Source of the DNA: an uncultured Desulfovibrio sp.
GTDB lineage: Bacteria; Desulfobacterota; Desulfovibrionia; Desulfovibrionales; Desulfovibrionaceae
DNA: 64,000 nt
Direction: 5' to 3'
Assembly (NCBI RefSeq): GCF_944324505.1
Contig: NZ_CALUWO010000003.1
Location: 186,001 to 250,000, forward strand
Shown here piece after piece: positions 8,100-17,564 of this stretch (within the stretch, counting starts at the first letter, position 1; the number at the start of each line of letters is the position of its first letter). The notes beneath the pieces are model-generated. The model was not told where the DNA came from, ran no database searches, and saw nothing but the letters and a program-made list of their open reading frames with translations. Made by a program: the position numbers and the translations under genes.

Positions 8100-9446
8100 A
8101 TGAACGTATCCGATGTTCCTGCTGAGGCGGCGTGTTCCTGCCATCTTGAAACGACCATTCCCACCCTGGGGCCGGCCAAGCTGGATTCTCCCCTGCCCTT
8201 TCACTCGTGGGCTGACGGGCACATGATTCCCATTCATGTGGACGGGGACCTGTGCGAAGAGGTGGAGGAACCGTTCTGCCTGCATTTCGAGGCAGCCGGG
8301 CCGCGCCGCAAGCTCTACTTTGATCCGCGGCGGGCCAAGTGTGCCATTGTGACCTGCGGAGGCCTGTGCCCCGGCCTCAATGACGTCATCCGTTCCATTG
8401 TCATGGAGGCCTATCACGCCTACGACGTGCCGTCGGTCCTCGGCATTCCCTACGGACTGGAAGGCTTCATTGCCCGCTACGGGCATCATGTCCAGGAGCT
8501 GACGCCGGCCGGCGTGCAGGATATTCACCGCTTTGGCGGCACCATGCTGGGCACATCGCGCGGGCCGCAGTCGCCGGAAGAGATTGTGGACATGCTGGAA
8601 CGCAGCAATGTCAGCATTCTTTTTGTCATCGGCGGAGACGGCTCCATGAAGGCCGCCCAGAGCATCGCCGCCGAAGTGCAGCGGCGCAGCCTCAAGCTGT
8701 CCGTGGTGGGCATTCCCAAGACCATTGACAATGACATCAATTTCATTGCCCAGTCCTTCGGCTTTGAAACGGCTGTAGCCAAGGCCACGGAGGCCATACA
8801 GTGTGCCCATACCGAAGCCTGCGGCGTGTACAACGGCATCGGTCTGGTCAAGCTCATGGGGCGGGAATCGGGCTTCATTGCGGCCCGGGCCGCGCTGGCC
8901 CTCAAGGAAGTGAACTTTGTGCTCATTCCCGAGGCTCCCTTTACCCTGGAAGGCGAAGGCGGCCTGCTGCCCGCCCTGGAGGAACGCCTCCGGGCGCGGC
9001 ATCACGCGGTCATTGTGGCCGCGGAAGGGGCCGGTCAGCACCTGCTGGACCGCGGAGAAGAAAAGGACGTGTCAGGCAACCGGGTCCTGGGCGACATTAC
9101 CGGCCTGCTGCGGCGGGAGATTGCGCGCTACCTGCGGGAAGCCGGCCTGCCCTTTACGCTCAAGTACATTGACCCCAGCTACATCATCCGCTCCATTCCG
9201 GCCACGCCCAATGACAAGGTCTATTGCGGGCTGCTGGGCCAGTATGCCGTGCATGCGGCCATGGCAGGCCGTACCGGCATGGTTGTGGGCCGCCTGCAGG
9301 ACAAGTTCGTGCATCTGCCGCTGGCGCTGGTGACATCCCGGCGGCGCAAGCTCAATATCGCCTCCGACTTCTGGAGGGCAGTGCTGGAATCCACGGGACA
9401 GGGCGGCCTGGCAGGCATGCTGCCCCCTGACCTGCACCACTCCTGA
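8100..9446 (+). CDS. pfkA: 6-phosphofructokinase (group II, plant-like clade)
   Basis: 448 residues from the ATG at 8100, preceded by AAGGAGG. The PFK fold begins about residue 73 after an N-terminal extension, as in group II long PFKs. Key sites: GGDGS (178-182), PKTIDND (206-212) with the catalytic Asp, and MGRESGF for fructose-6-phosphate binding. The Gly in GGDGS predicts ATP rather than pyrophosphate as phosphoryl donor, although the Lys before TIDND is the residue seen in pyrophosphate enzymes; this Gly/Lys combination is known from ATP-dependent group II PFKs. It commits fructose-6-phosphate to glycolysis. A strong hairpin follows the stop. Confidence 0.9.
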   Translation: MNVSDVPAEAACSCHLETTIPTLGPAKLDSPLPFHSWADGHMIPIHVDGDLCEEVEEPFCLHFEAAGPRRKLYFDPRRAKCAIVTCGGLCPGLNDVIRSIVMEAYHAYDVPSVLGIPYGLEGFIARYGHHVQELTPAGVQDIHRFGGTMLGTSRGPQSPEEIVDMLERSNVSILFVIGGDGSMKAAQSIAAEVQRRSLKLSVVGIPKTIDNDINFIAQSFGFETAVAKATEAIQCAHTEACGVYNGIGLVKLMGRESGFIAARAALALKEVNFVLIPEAPFTLEGEGGLLPALEERLRARHHAVIVAAEGAGQHLLDRGEEKDVSGNRVLGDITGLLRREIARYLREAGLPFTLKYIDPSYIIRSIPATPNDKVYCGLLGQYAVHAAMAGRTGMVVGRLQDKFVHLPLALVTSRRRKLNIASDFWRAVLESTGQGGLAGMLPPDLHHS

Positions 9447-9454
9447 TACGCATG

Positions 9455-9480
9455 GGGGAGGGGCAGCGCCCCTCCCCTTA
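9455..9480 (+). terminator. Terminator after pfkA
   Basis: Perfect 10-base GC stem (9455-9464 with 9468-9477), three-base loop, short TTA tail; eight bases past the stop. Confidence 0.55.
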
Positions 9481-9554
9481 TCCGGCAAAGCACGGTTCCG
9501 GCAAGACCGGCCATGCGGCATGCGGGCACGCTCCGCCATGCCGGGAGGGAGGCC

Positions 9555-12500
9555 ATGGGCGAACACATGCTTCAGATCAGGGCCTCGGCCGGCTCTGGCA
9601 AAACCTATACCCTGACCAGGCTCTATCTGCAGCGTCTGGCCCGCTGCAATCCCGCTGCCGGCGAGACGGGGGCGGCCTGCCTGCTGCGCCATGACGGCCC
9701 CCTGCACTGGGGGGAAATTCTGGCCATCACCTTCACCAATGCCGCGGCCACGGAAATGCGTGACCGTGTCATCCGGGCGCTCAAGGAAACGGCCCTGGGC
9801 CTGCCGGCGGGAGACATACCCCTGCAACGGCAGGAGGCCGCCCGCTGGCTGGACATCATCCTGCGGGACCTGGATGCCCTCAATATCCGCACCATTGACA
9901 GCCTGCTGCATCGCATCGTGCGGGCGGCGGCCCTGCAACTGGGCCTGCCGCCGGATTTTCAGCCTGTCTTCGCCACGGACGAGGCCATGCAGCCCTATGT
10001 GGACACCCTGCTGGATCAGGCATGGCGCGGCAATGAGGATATGCGCCGTCTGCTGCGCCAGGTGTATGCCGGGCATGTGATTCAGGGCGGCAGTCGCGGT
10101 TTTCTGGCGGGTTCCCGGCTGGTGGACGGCCTGGGCCGTGTGTGGGACGGCTTTCTGGACGGGCGCTATGCCCGGGCGGCGGATGCGGAAACGGTCAGGC
10201 AGCGGCATGCCGCCCTCTGGAAGGATCTGCAAGACGCCGTGCTGGCCTTCCGGCAGTGTGCCCAGGCCTGCGGCGCGCTGGTTAACAGGAATGTGGACAA
10301 TGCCTGTGCCAAGCTGCTTGATGGCGACAGTTCGGGCTGTGCAAGCACGTTGTTTGACGGCGAGGTCAGAAAGCTGCTGACGGCAAAGTCCGTCTTTCCG
10401 CCTGACCTGGAACAGGCGGCCGGACACCTGCGGGACACCGTGCAGCGCCTGCGCCGCCCCCTGAGCGTGCTGGACACGGCCGTGCGGGATATCGCCACCG
10501 TGCATCTGGCCCGCATTCTCTGCCGGGCCTTTCAGGAAAATGCCTCCCGCGAGGGCAATATCCCCGCCGTGCTGATACCTCTCATGGCGCGGCATGCCCT
10601 GGAGGGAGACTACGGCGTGCCGGAAACCCTGTGCCGCATGGGCAACCGGCTGCGTCACTTCATGCTGGACGAATTTCAGGATACCAGCCGCCCGCAGTGG
10701 GCAGCCATGCGTCCTCTGGTGCAGGAAGCGCTCTCGCAGGGGGGCAGCCTTGTCTGGGTGGGCGATGTGAAGCAGGCCATCTACGGCTGGCGCGGCGGCG
10801 ATGCCGCTCTTTTTGACGAGATCGCCGGGGATACGGACCTGACCTGCGTGGCGCAAGGCTGCCTGCGGCAGAGCCTGCCCTGCAACTGGCGCAGCCGGCG
10901 CGTCATTGTGGAGCATAACAATGCCCTCTTTGCGCCCCTGGCCAGCAGGGAGGTGGCCGCAGCGGTGCTGGATGCCATTCTGAAGCGGGACAAGGTTCCC
11001 CCGTCCCTTTTCGAAAAGGCCGTGGACGCGGTAACGGCGGCCTATGCCGAAACCGCGCAGCAGTGCCCGGACCATGCCGCGGAAGGCGGCTATGTGGATG
11101 TGCGCAGCGTGCCGGAAGACGGCCTGGAAGACGCCCTGCTGCCGCTGGTTCGTCAGGAGCTGGGCACGCGCCGCCCCTGGTCCGACATGCTTGTGCTGGT
11201 GCGCACCAATCGCATGGCCCGCTGCCTGGCCCAGCGCCTCATGGAGCAGAATGTCCCGGTCATCACGGAAAACAGCCTGTTGCTGGCAGAGCATCCGCTG
11301 GTGGCGCAGCTGGTGGCCCTGCTGCGTTTTCTTGACCGGCCGGAGGATGACGTGGCCCTCTGGGCCGTGCTCAGCGGTTCCCTGCTGGGCGGGCACGAGC
11401 GTTTTTCCCTCACGGTGCAGGACCTCTACGACTGGCGGGTAGCCACGGCCCCCCGGTATGGCGGGGCGGCGCCGGAAGACGCCCTGCCGCTGTGGCGGCG
11501 CTTTGCCGCCTTCTGCCCTGCCGTGTGGCAGTATTTTTTCCAGCCCTTCCTGGCCCGTGCCGGCCTCATGACGCCCTATGACACGCTTATGGAATGGCTG
11601 GCGCGTGTGCAGGCGCTGGAGCGCTTTCCCGATGCGGAAATCTTTCTGCGCTGCTTCATGGAGGTGCTCTTTTCCTGCGAGGAAAACGGCATCTGCTCCC
11701 TTTCCTCCTTCCTGCTTCACTGGGACCGGAAGGGGCACGAGGAAAAGGTGCCCATGCCCGAAAACCTGGATGCCGTGCGGGTCATGACCATCCACAAGTC
11801 CAAGGGCCTTCAGGCCCCGGTGGTCATTGTGGCCGGTACCTGCTTCGAGATTACGGCAGGCGGCATGCAGCTCATGGAGGCCGACGGCCTGGAGGTGGTC
11901 TGCCGGACCACGGCCGCGCTTGTGGAACCCTATCAGCGCGAGCGGGCGCGGCAGGCCGTGGAAAATCTCAATCAGGCCTATGTGGCCTTCACGCGGGCCT
12001 GTGAGGAACTCTATGTCTTCCGCAGCGAGAAAAGCATGGCCAAAGGCCCGCTGACCCGCGGGCTGGACGTGCTCTGGCAGCAGATGGCCCGCACCGTGCC
12101 CTATCAGTGCGGCCAGCCGCCGGCTGTGGCCGCGCCCCTGCCGGAACAGGCGGCAGCAACGGCGCCCGCTGCCCCGCCTGCGCCCGTCGTTCCGCCAGCA
12201 GACGGGACAGCAGCCGTGGAAGAGACTGCCCTGCCGTGGCGCCCCATGCAGTGGCTGCCCGGCCTCAAGATTTTCCGCAACCCGCTGCAGAGCGGTTTCC
12301 GGCCGCAGGACAGGGGGGAATTGCTGCACGCCTGTCTGGAACATCTGGCCGCGCTGGACAGTGCGGCCGGACTGACGGCTGCGGCACTGGCCGGCATGGC
12401 CCTGGAATATGGCATACGCCACTTTCCCCGGCATGTTCCCCGGGATGAAGCCCTGCGCCGCCAGCTGGAGGACGGGCTTTGCTGGGTTGCCGGGCAGCCC

Positions 12501-12842
12501 CGCCTGCTGGCCTGGCTTAGGGCCGGCAGCGGAGAGCATGCCCTGCTGCTGCCCGCGCGGAAGGAGGCCGGCGCCCTGCCCTGCGGCGTGCGTTCCGGCC
12601 GGGCGGACCTCATTGTTCTGGGGCGGCAGCGGCATCTTGTGGTGGATTACAAAAGCGGTCAGCCGGACGCCGCCCATGTGGCGCAGGTGCGCGGCTATCT
12701 GGCCTGCCTGCCTGCGGACAAGCCGGCCAGCGGCCTGCTTGTGTATCTTGATATGAAACAATTTCAATATGTTGATGCTGTATCGGTTTCAGAACTTCAT
12801 GTAAAACTTGAAGATGCGTTTCCCCTGTGCCACGAGGTCTAG
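9555..12842 (+). CDS. addA: UvrD/RecB-family helicase-nuclease, AddA-like
   Basis: 1095 residues from the ATG at 9555, which has GGGAGG upstream. All superfamily 1A helicase motifs are visible: Walker A ASAGSGKT (10-17), Ia AITFTNAAATEM, II DEFQDT, III GDVKQAIYGWRGGD, IV LPCNWRS, V TIHKSKGLQAP, VI AYVAFTRACEELYVF. The C-terminus carries a RecB-type PD-(D/E)XK nuclease with GRADLIVL then VVDYKSGQ. With AddB it resects double-strand breaks to Chi-like sites and loads RecA. A Pro/Ala-rich linker (about residues 856-895) separates helicase and nuclease parts. The next gene, addB, starts three bases after the stop. Confidence 0.9.
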   Translation: MGEHMLQIRASAGSGKTYTLTRLYLQRLARCNPAAGETGAACLLRHDGPLHWGEILAITFTNAAATEMRDRVIRALKETALGLPAGDIPLQRQEAARWLDIILRDLDALNIRTIDSLLHRIVRAAALQLGLPPDFQPVFATDEAMQPYVDTLLDQAWRGNEDMRRLLRQVYAGHVIQGGSRGFLAGSRLVDGLGRVWDGFLDGRYARAADAETVRQRHAALWKDLQDAVLAFRQCAQACGALVNRNVDNACAKLLDGDSSGCASTLFDGEVRKLLTAKSVFPPDLEQAAGHLRDTVQRLRRPLSVLDTAVRDIATVHLARILCRAFQENASREGNIPAVLIPLMARHALEGDYGVPETLCRMGNRLRHFMLDEFQDTSRPQWAAMRPLVQEALSQGGSLVWVGDVKQAIYGWRGGDAALFDEIAGDTDLTCVAQGCLRQSLPCNWRSRRVIVEHNNALFAPLASREVAAAVLDAILKRDKVPPSLFEKAVDAVTAAYAETAQQCPDHAAEGGYVDVRSVPEDGLEDALLPLVRQELGTRRPWSDMLVLVRTNRMARCLAQRLMEQNVPVITENSLLLAEHPLVAQLVALLRFLDRPEDDVALWAVLSGSLLGGHERFSLTVQDLYDWRVATAPRYGGAAPEDALPLWRRFAAFCPAVWQYFFQPFLARAGLMTPYDTLMEWLARVQALERFPDAEIFLRCFMEVLFSCEENGICSLSSFLLHWDRKGHEEKVPMPENLDAVRVMTIHKSKGLQAPVVIVAGTCFEITAGGMQLMEADGLEVVCRTTAALVEPYQRERARQAVENLNQAYVAFTRACEELYVFRSEKSMAKGPLTRGLDVLWQQMARTVPYQCGQPPAVAAPLPEQAAATAPAAPPAPVVPPADGTAAVEETALPWRPMQWLPGLKIFRNPLQSGFRPQDRGELLHACLEHLAALDSAAGLTAAALAGMALEYGIRHFPRHVPRDEALRRQLEDGLCWVAGQPRLLAWLRAGSGEHALLLPARKEAGALPCGVRSGRADLIVLGRQRHLVVDYKSGQPDAAHVAQVRGYLACLPADKPASGLLVYLDMKQFQYVDAVSVSELHVKLEDAFPLCHEV

Positions 12843-12844
12843 TC

Positions 12845-15800
12845 ATGCCCCCCCATGCTTTTCGCATCTTTTCATGGCGCCGGCCCTTTCTTCCGGCCTT
12901 AAAGGAATACATCAGTTTTTTGACGGACCACTGCCCCGGCCGGGCGCTGGTGGTGGTGCCGCATAACCGGCCGTGGCGCTATCTCTTGCAGCTGTATCAG
13001 GGCGAGGGGCGTCCCGGTCTGCTGCCCAGGGTCATGACCCTGACGGAAGTGCTGACCCTCTGGCGCGTCCACAGCAGCCGGCGGGTACTGTACACGGCCA
13101 ATACGCTTGATCAGGTTGCCCTGCTGCGGCAGTGCGTCACGGAGCTTTCCCGGAAGGACGCGCTGCTGGCCCGGCGTTTTGCCGATATGGACATGGCGGC
13201 CTTTCTGCCCTGGGGCATGCGCCTGGCGGCCTTGCTGGACGAGCTGTTCGGCCACGCGATCACGGCCGCGGACATGGCGCATGCCGAAGGCGAGGTGGCT
13301 CCGCCCGCGGCGGCGCTGCTCAATGCGCTGGGGCGTCTGCAACAGGCCTATGCCGCTGCGCTGGAAGAGCGGGGCTGGACTACGCCCGGCTATGATGCCC
13401 GGCAGGTGGCCCTGCATGGCGGGGAGCATATCCCTCCCCTGCTGCTGCCGCGCCCTGACAGGCCTGTCCTGCTGGCGGGCTTTGCCCTGCTGACCCCCAC
13501 GGAAGACAGACTGCTCCGTCTGCTGTGGGATCGGGGGGCGCAGGTCTGCCTGCATACGGACCCTGTGCTGGCCCGTGGCGGCAGGCCGCACTGGTCCTGC
13601 GAGGAACAGGCACACTGGATGCAGCGGTGGCAGGCCGGGGCCGTGGCGGTCTGCACGGCGGCAGACACGGATGCCGGGGAGAACGCCGGGGAAAATACCG
13701 TGGAGAATCCAGGGGAGGATGCCGGGCCGCGCTGGCAGTTCTTTGCCGGGTATGATGTGCATTCCCAGCTTGCGGCCCTGCGTCAGGACCTGCTGGCGCA
13801 GGACAGCGGCAAGGATGCCGGGAAGGTGGCGGGGGCCGATGCTCCCGTGGCCGCGGCTTCTGCGCCGGACGACCCGGTGGACCTGGGGCATGACCCGGAG
13901 GACGAGGCGGGAGAACAGCCCGCCACGGCGGTGGTGCTTACGCATAACGGGCTGTTGCTGCCGGTGCTGCATCATCTGCCGCACAAGAATGTCAATGTTT
14001 CCATGGGCTATCCGCTGGAGCGCTCCCCGCTTTACCGGCTTTTGGAAAGCCTGTTTCGCCTGCAGGAGCATCGCACCGGGGACGGGCGCTACCTCTGGCG
14101 CGATCTGCTGGAATGCCTGCGGCATCCTTATCTGGCCATGCTGCAGGAAGACGCTGGCGAGTCCGGGACGCCCTCGCCGGAATTGCGCGCGCCGCTGGCT
14201 GCCCTGTGCCGGGCCGTGCGGTCCGGCAGCCGCACCTGCGAACTGGAAGAGCTGCTGGAGAGCTGCGCCGTCAGCCTGCCGGACAGCGCCCTGGCCGCGC
14301 TGCGTCAGCTGACGGACGTGTTTTTCGGGGCGCTGCTGCGCGCCCGCACCACCGGGGAACTGGCAGAGGCTCTGGAGCGTCTCTGCCGCTACCTGCAGGA
14401 GCACGGCCCGCACATCTGGCCGCGCTATCCCCTGGATGCCGAAGCCATGTACCGCCTGCGCGAACATGCCATCCCCGTCCTGCGGGAGAATGCCCTCTGC
14501 CGGGAAGTCTTTGACCAGCGCCAGCTTTTTGTCATGGCGCGGGAGCTGTTCCGGCAGGAACGCATCCCCTTTGAGGCCGTGCCCCTTACCGGTCTTCAGG
14601 TGCTGGGCATGCTGGAAACCCGCCTGCTGCATTTTGATCACGTGTACATTCTGGATGCCACGGACGAGAGCCTGCCCGGCAGTGCGCCGCAGGACCCCCT
14701 GCTGCCCGACAGCCTGCGTTTGCAGATCGGCCTGCCCGATGCCCGCCGGCGCGAGCGGGCGGCGGCGCATACCCTGTTCCGGCTGTGTGCCGGGGCGCGC
14801 AGGGTCTTTTTCTACTGGCAGGAAGGCATTTCGCGCTCTGCCCTTTTCGATGCCCGCAAAAGCCGCAGCCGCTTTGTGGAGCAGCTCATCTGGCAGGAGG
14901 AACAACGGCGTGGCGGGCTGCTGCGCCCCGGCGACGCTCCCCTGCGTGCTCCCGCCTGTTCGGCTCGTCCCCGGCAGGGTAATCCGCTGTGCATCGAGCG
15001 TTCTCCCAGGCTGGACGAGGCCATGCAGCGCTTTCTGGGTGGTGCGCTTTCGCCCACGGCACTGGATACCTATTTGAACTGCCCCCGGCGCTTTGTGCTG
15101 CGTTACCTCTGTGCCCTTGACCAGGTGGAGGAGGTGAACGAGGGGGACGATCCCGCCCTGGTCGGAACCCTTGTGCACGAACTGCTGGAAGAACTGTATA
15201 CGCCCTTCGTGGGGCAGGAGGTGCGCGCCGGGGATTTTGCCGCCCTGTCACTGGAGGACCGTCTGGAGGCGCTGCTGCGCCGCCATCCCGAGGCCGATGC
15301 CCTGCCGCCCGAAAGCCGCATCATGCTGGAAGTTGCCGTCCCCTACCGGCTGCGGAACTATCTGAACAGCCAGCCGGATTCCCACGTGGTGGCGCTGGAG
15401 CAGAAGCTGCGGGGCCGGCTGCCGCTCTGGGGGCAGGACTATGCCTTTGGCGGCAAGGCAGACCGCATCGACCGGCGCGAGGGGCTGTTTTATCTCATTG
15501 ATTACAAGACCGGAAGCCTGCATCTGCCCGATGCTGGCCTGTGGGTGGAGGAAGCCTTCTGGAGCCTGCTGCGCACGGCCCGGAGTGCGCTTCTGGCCGG
15601 CCACGCCCAATCCCCCGAGGTGGAGCAGCTGCTGGAACAGATGCGCCAGCGGGTAGGCAGCGTGCAGCTGCCTTGCTATGTCAGCCTGCTGCACGCGCAG
15701 ACGCGTCAGGTGGGCAATGCCTGCCTGGTGGAATTGCGGGACAGCGGCAGGGAAAGGGAGCTGTTCAGCGGACTGCTGGACGAGGCGGACTATGCCCTGG

Positions 15801-15925
15801 CCCTGGAGCGCTGCCGCGATCTGCTGGCCGTCATGGTCTGGCACATGGCACAGGCTGCATCCTTCCCTGCCAGAGAGGGGGACGGCTGCACCTTTTGTCC
15901 CTACCGCACGGCATGCCGGGCCTAG
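12845..15925 (+). CDS. addB: PD-(D/E)XK nuclease family protein, AddB-like with Fe-S cysteines
   Basis: 1026 residues; the ATG at 12845 follows a GAGG. A GTG six codons upstream would overlap addA. The N-terminal half looks like a degenerate helicase fold without a Walker A, as expected for AddB. The C-terminus has the AddB nuclease: LNCPRRF, later DRIDRREGLFYLIDYKTGS (catalytic D...DYK), and CTFCPYRTAC at the extreme end. The first Cys plus this CX2CX5C set is the four-cysteine iron staple of AddB. Between about residues 270 and 360 is a Gly/Asp/Glu/Asn-rich low-complexity insert. It forms the second subunit of the double-strand break nuclease with AddA. Confidence 0.9.
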   Translation: MPPHAFRIFSWRRPFLPALKEYISFLTDHCPGRALVVVPHNRPWRYLLQLYQGEGRPGLLPRVMTLTEVLTLWRVHSSRRVLYTANTLDQVALLRQCVTELSRKDALLARRFADMDMAAFLPWGMRLAALLDELFGHAITAADMAHAEGEVAPPAAALLNALGRLQQAYAAALEERGWTTPGYDARQVALHGGEHIPPLLLPRPDRPVLLAGFALLTPTEDRLLRLLWDRGAQVCLHTDPVLARGGRPHWSCEEQAHWMQRWQAGAVAVCTAADTDAGENAGENTVENPGEDAGPRWQFFAGYDVHSQLAALRQDLLAQDSGKDAGKVAGADAPVAAASAPDDPVDLGHDPEDEAGEQPATAVVLTHNGLLLPVLHHLPHKNVNVSMGYPLERSPLYRLLESLFRLQEHRTGDGRYLWRDLLECLRHPYLAMLQEDAGESGTPSPELRAPLAALCRAVRSGSRTCELEELLESCAVSLPDSALAALRQLTDVFFGALLRARTTGELAEALERLCRYLQEHGPHIWPRYPLDAEAMYRLREHAIPVLRENALCREVFDQRQLFVMARELFRQERIPFEAVPLTGLQVLGMLETRLLHFDHVYILDATDESLPGSAPQDPLLPDSLRLQIGLPDARRRERAAAHTLFRLCAGARRVFFYWQEGISRSALFDARKSRSRFVEQLIWQEEQRRGGLLRPGDAPLRAPACSARPRQGNPLCIERSPRLDEAMQRFLGGALSPTALDTYLNCPRRFVLRYLCALDQVEEVNEGDDPALVGTLVHELLEELYTPFVGQEVRAGDFAALSLEDRLEALLRRHPEADALPPESRIMLEVAVPYRLRNYLNSQPDSHVVALEQKLRGRLPLWGQDYAFGGKADRIDRREGLFYLIDYKTGSLHLPDAGLWVEEAFWSLLRTARSALLAGHAQSPEVEQLLEQMRQRVGSVQLPCYVSLLHAQTRQVGNACLVELRDSGRERELFSGLLDEADYALALERCRDLLAVMVWHMAQAASFPAREGDGCTFCPYRTACRA

Positions 15926-16336
15926 GGCTGCCTGGGCGGCAGCAGCCGTCCGGTGGAAAGGCCGCTGCGCCCGGCGCGGTCCTTGTGCCTGCCGCCTGAC
16001 GGTATTCGGGGGACCGGGGGATGCGCTCTGCGCGGCAGCGTGCGGGGAAAGGCCGGGGATGGCCGCGGCAGCGGATGCTGCGCCGTCTTTCAGGATGATT
16101 TTTGCGGGCTTTTTCTTGTGCTCCGGCACTTTTTTGCATAAAATTTTTCTGATTCGGATCGGTGCCTTTCCTGTGGAAAGGGGGTGATCCTGTCGTTGTT
16201 GCGGCGGAAGCCATTGTGAGGATAGCCGGCGCGGCGTTCTTTCTGGCATCCGGCGGCATTTTTCCGAACGGGACCGTTCGGCTTGTCTGTCAGCAGGATG
16301 TGATATCCTGCCCCTTTGTGCCTGTGGAGGTAAACA
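15926..16336 (+). other. Intergenic leader with three inverted repeats
   Basis: 411 bases without a supportable gene. A candidate promoter (16116-16144) is followed by three perfect inverted repeats: 16165-16181 (7-bp stem, 3-base loop), 16264-16281 (7-bp stem, 4-base loop) and 16293-16311 (7-bp stem, 5-base loop). The last ends 14 bases before the ribosome-binding site of the flavoprotein gene. The first 190 bases hold nothing I recognise. Confidence 0.6.
16116..16144 (+). promoter_or_regulatory. Candidate promoter for the FabK-like gene
   Basis: TTGTGC (16116-16121), 17-base spacer, TAAAAT (16139-16144). This predicts a leader of about 185 bases before the GTG start. Confidence 0.5.
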
Positions 16337-17440
16337 GTGCCTTTCCCCTCTCTGAAAATTGGTGACCTTTGCGCCCGCCGTCCCATTGTGCAGGGCGGCA
16401 TGGGTGTGGGTATTTCTCTTTCCGGCCTGGCGTCTGCCGTGGCCAATGAAGGCGGCATCGGCGTCATTGCCGGTGCCATGATCGGCATGCGCGAGCCGGA
16501 TGTGGCGCAGCATCCCATAGAAGCCAACCTGCGTGCCCTGCGGCAGGAACTGGTCCGCGCACGCGAAAGGACCCAGGGCATCATCGGCGTCAATATCATG
16601 GTAGCCCTGACGACCTTTTCGCAGATGGTGCGCACGGCCATTGAAAACCGTGCGGACATCATTTTTTCCGGGGCGGGCCTGCCGCTGGACATGCCGCGCC
16701 AGCTCCTGGACCTGTGCGAGGAAAAGAAGCAGGAATTCAAGACCAAGCTGGTGCCCATCGTGTCCTCGGCCCGTGCGGCCACGATCATTGCCAAGAAATG
16801 GCTGAGCCGCTTCAACTACTTTCCTGATGCCGTGGTGGTGGAAGGTCCCCGCGCCGGCGGGCATCTGGGCTTCAAGCCGGAAGAGCTGAATGACCCCGCC
16901 TTTGCGCTGGAACGGCTGGTGCCGCAGGTGGTGGATGCGGTCAAGCCCTTTGAGGACAAGGCCGGGCGCCCCATTCCGGTCATTGCGGCCGGCGGCATCT
17001 ACACCGGCGAAGACATCAGCCGCTTCCTGGACCTCGGGGCTGCCGGGGTGCAGATGGGAACCCGCTTTGTGGCCACCCATGAATGCGATGCGGACATCCG
17101 CTTCAAGGAAAGCTACTTGGCCGCCCGCGAGGAAGATGTGACCATCATCAAGAGTCCCGTGGGCATGCCGGGACGCGCGCTGAACAATGGCTTCATCGAG
17201 GCAGCGCGCGAAGGGCTGAAAAAACCCTTCAAATGCGTTTTTCACTGCGTGAGCACCTGTGAGCAGGAAAAAACGCCCTATTGCATTGCTGCCGCCCTCA
17301 TCAGTGCCATGAAGGGCAATCTCGAGCGCGGCTTTGCCTTCTGCGGCGCCAATGTGGGCCGCGTCAACAGCATCCTTTCCGTAAAGGAACTCATGGATTC
17401 GCTACAGACGGAATATGAGGCGGCCCGCGCCAGAGCCTGA
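16337..17440 (+). CDS. FabK/nitronate monooxygenase-type FMN flavoprotein
   Basis: 367 residues from a GTG start with TGGAGG six bases upstream. TIM-barrel of the NMO/2-nitropropane dioxygenase/FabK family: QGGMGVGIS near the N-terminus, VVVEGPRAGGHLG with the active-site-region His, and IAAGGIYTGED plus GAAGVQMGTRF for FMN phosphate binding. Members reduce enoyl-ACP or oxidise nitronates; sequence alone does not decide. The C-terminal tail has cysteines spaced CX3CX3CX7C (CVFHC...C...YC), not part of the classic family core and able to bind metal or a cluster. The gene has its own terminator and stands alone. Confidence 0.82.
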   Translation: MPFPSLKIGDLCARRPIVQGGMGVGISLSGLASAVANEGGIGVIAGAMIGMREPDVAQHPIEANLRALRQELVRARERTQGIIGVNIMVALTTFSQMVRTAIENRADIIFSGAGLPLDMPRQLLDLCEEKKQEFKTKLVPIVSSARAATIIAKKWLSRFNYFPDAVVVEGPRAGGHLGFKPEELNDPAFALERLVPQVVDAVKPFEDKAGRPIPVIAAGGIYTGEDISRFLDLGAAGVQMGTRFVATHECDADIRFKESYLAAREEDVTIIKSPVGMPGRALNNGFIEAAREGLKKPFKCVFHCVSTCEQEKTPYCIAAALISAMKGNLERGFAFCGANVGRVNSILSVKELMDSLQTEYEAARARA

Positions 17441-17464
17441 GTCATGATGCCATGAACGCATGAC

Positions 17465-17520
17465 AGGGAGAGAGAGTGACCATGACAGATATGTGGTCCT
17501 TTCTCTCCCTTACTTTTTTT
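17465..17520 (+). terminator. Terminator after the FabK-like gene
   Basis: A long imperfect stem (GGGAGAGA-type arm at 17465-17482 with its complement at 17493-17511) followed by a run of seven T. It ends 45 bases before the next start codon. Confidence 0.7.
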
Positions 17521-17564
17521 GCCGGGGCAGGGAAACGTGGATCACCCTCACAACAGGAGGCGGC

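Noticed and set aside
9072..12767. A 1231-codon minus-strand open frame opposite addA
   Set aside because: Shadow of the AddA gene; the translated sequence has no recognisable motif and strongly biased composition.
13660..13920. Frameshift or inserted element in addB
   Set aside because: The acidic low-complexity stretch is in frame, and the catalytic C-terminus downstream is intact.
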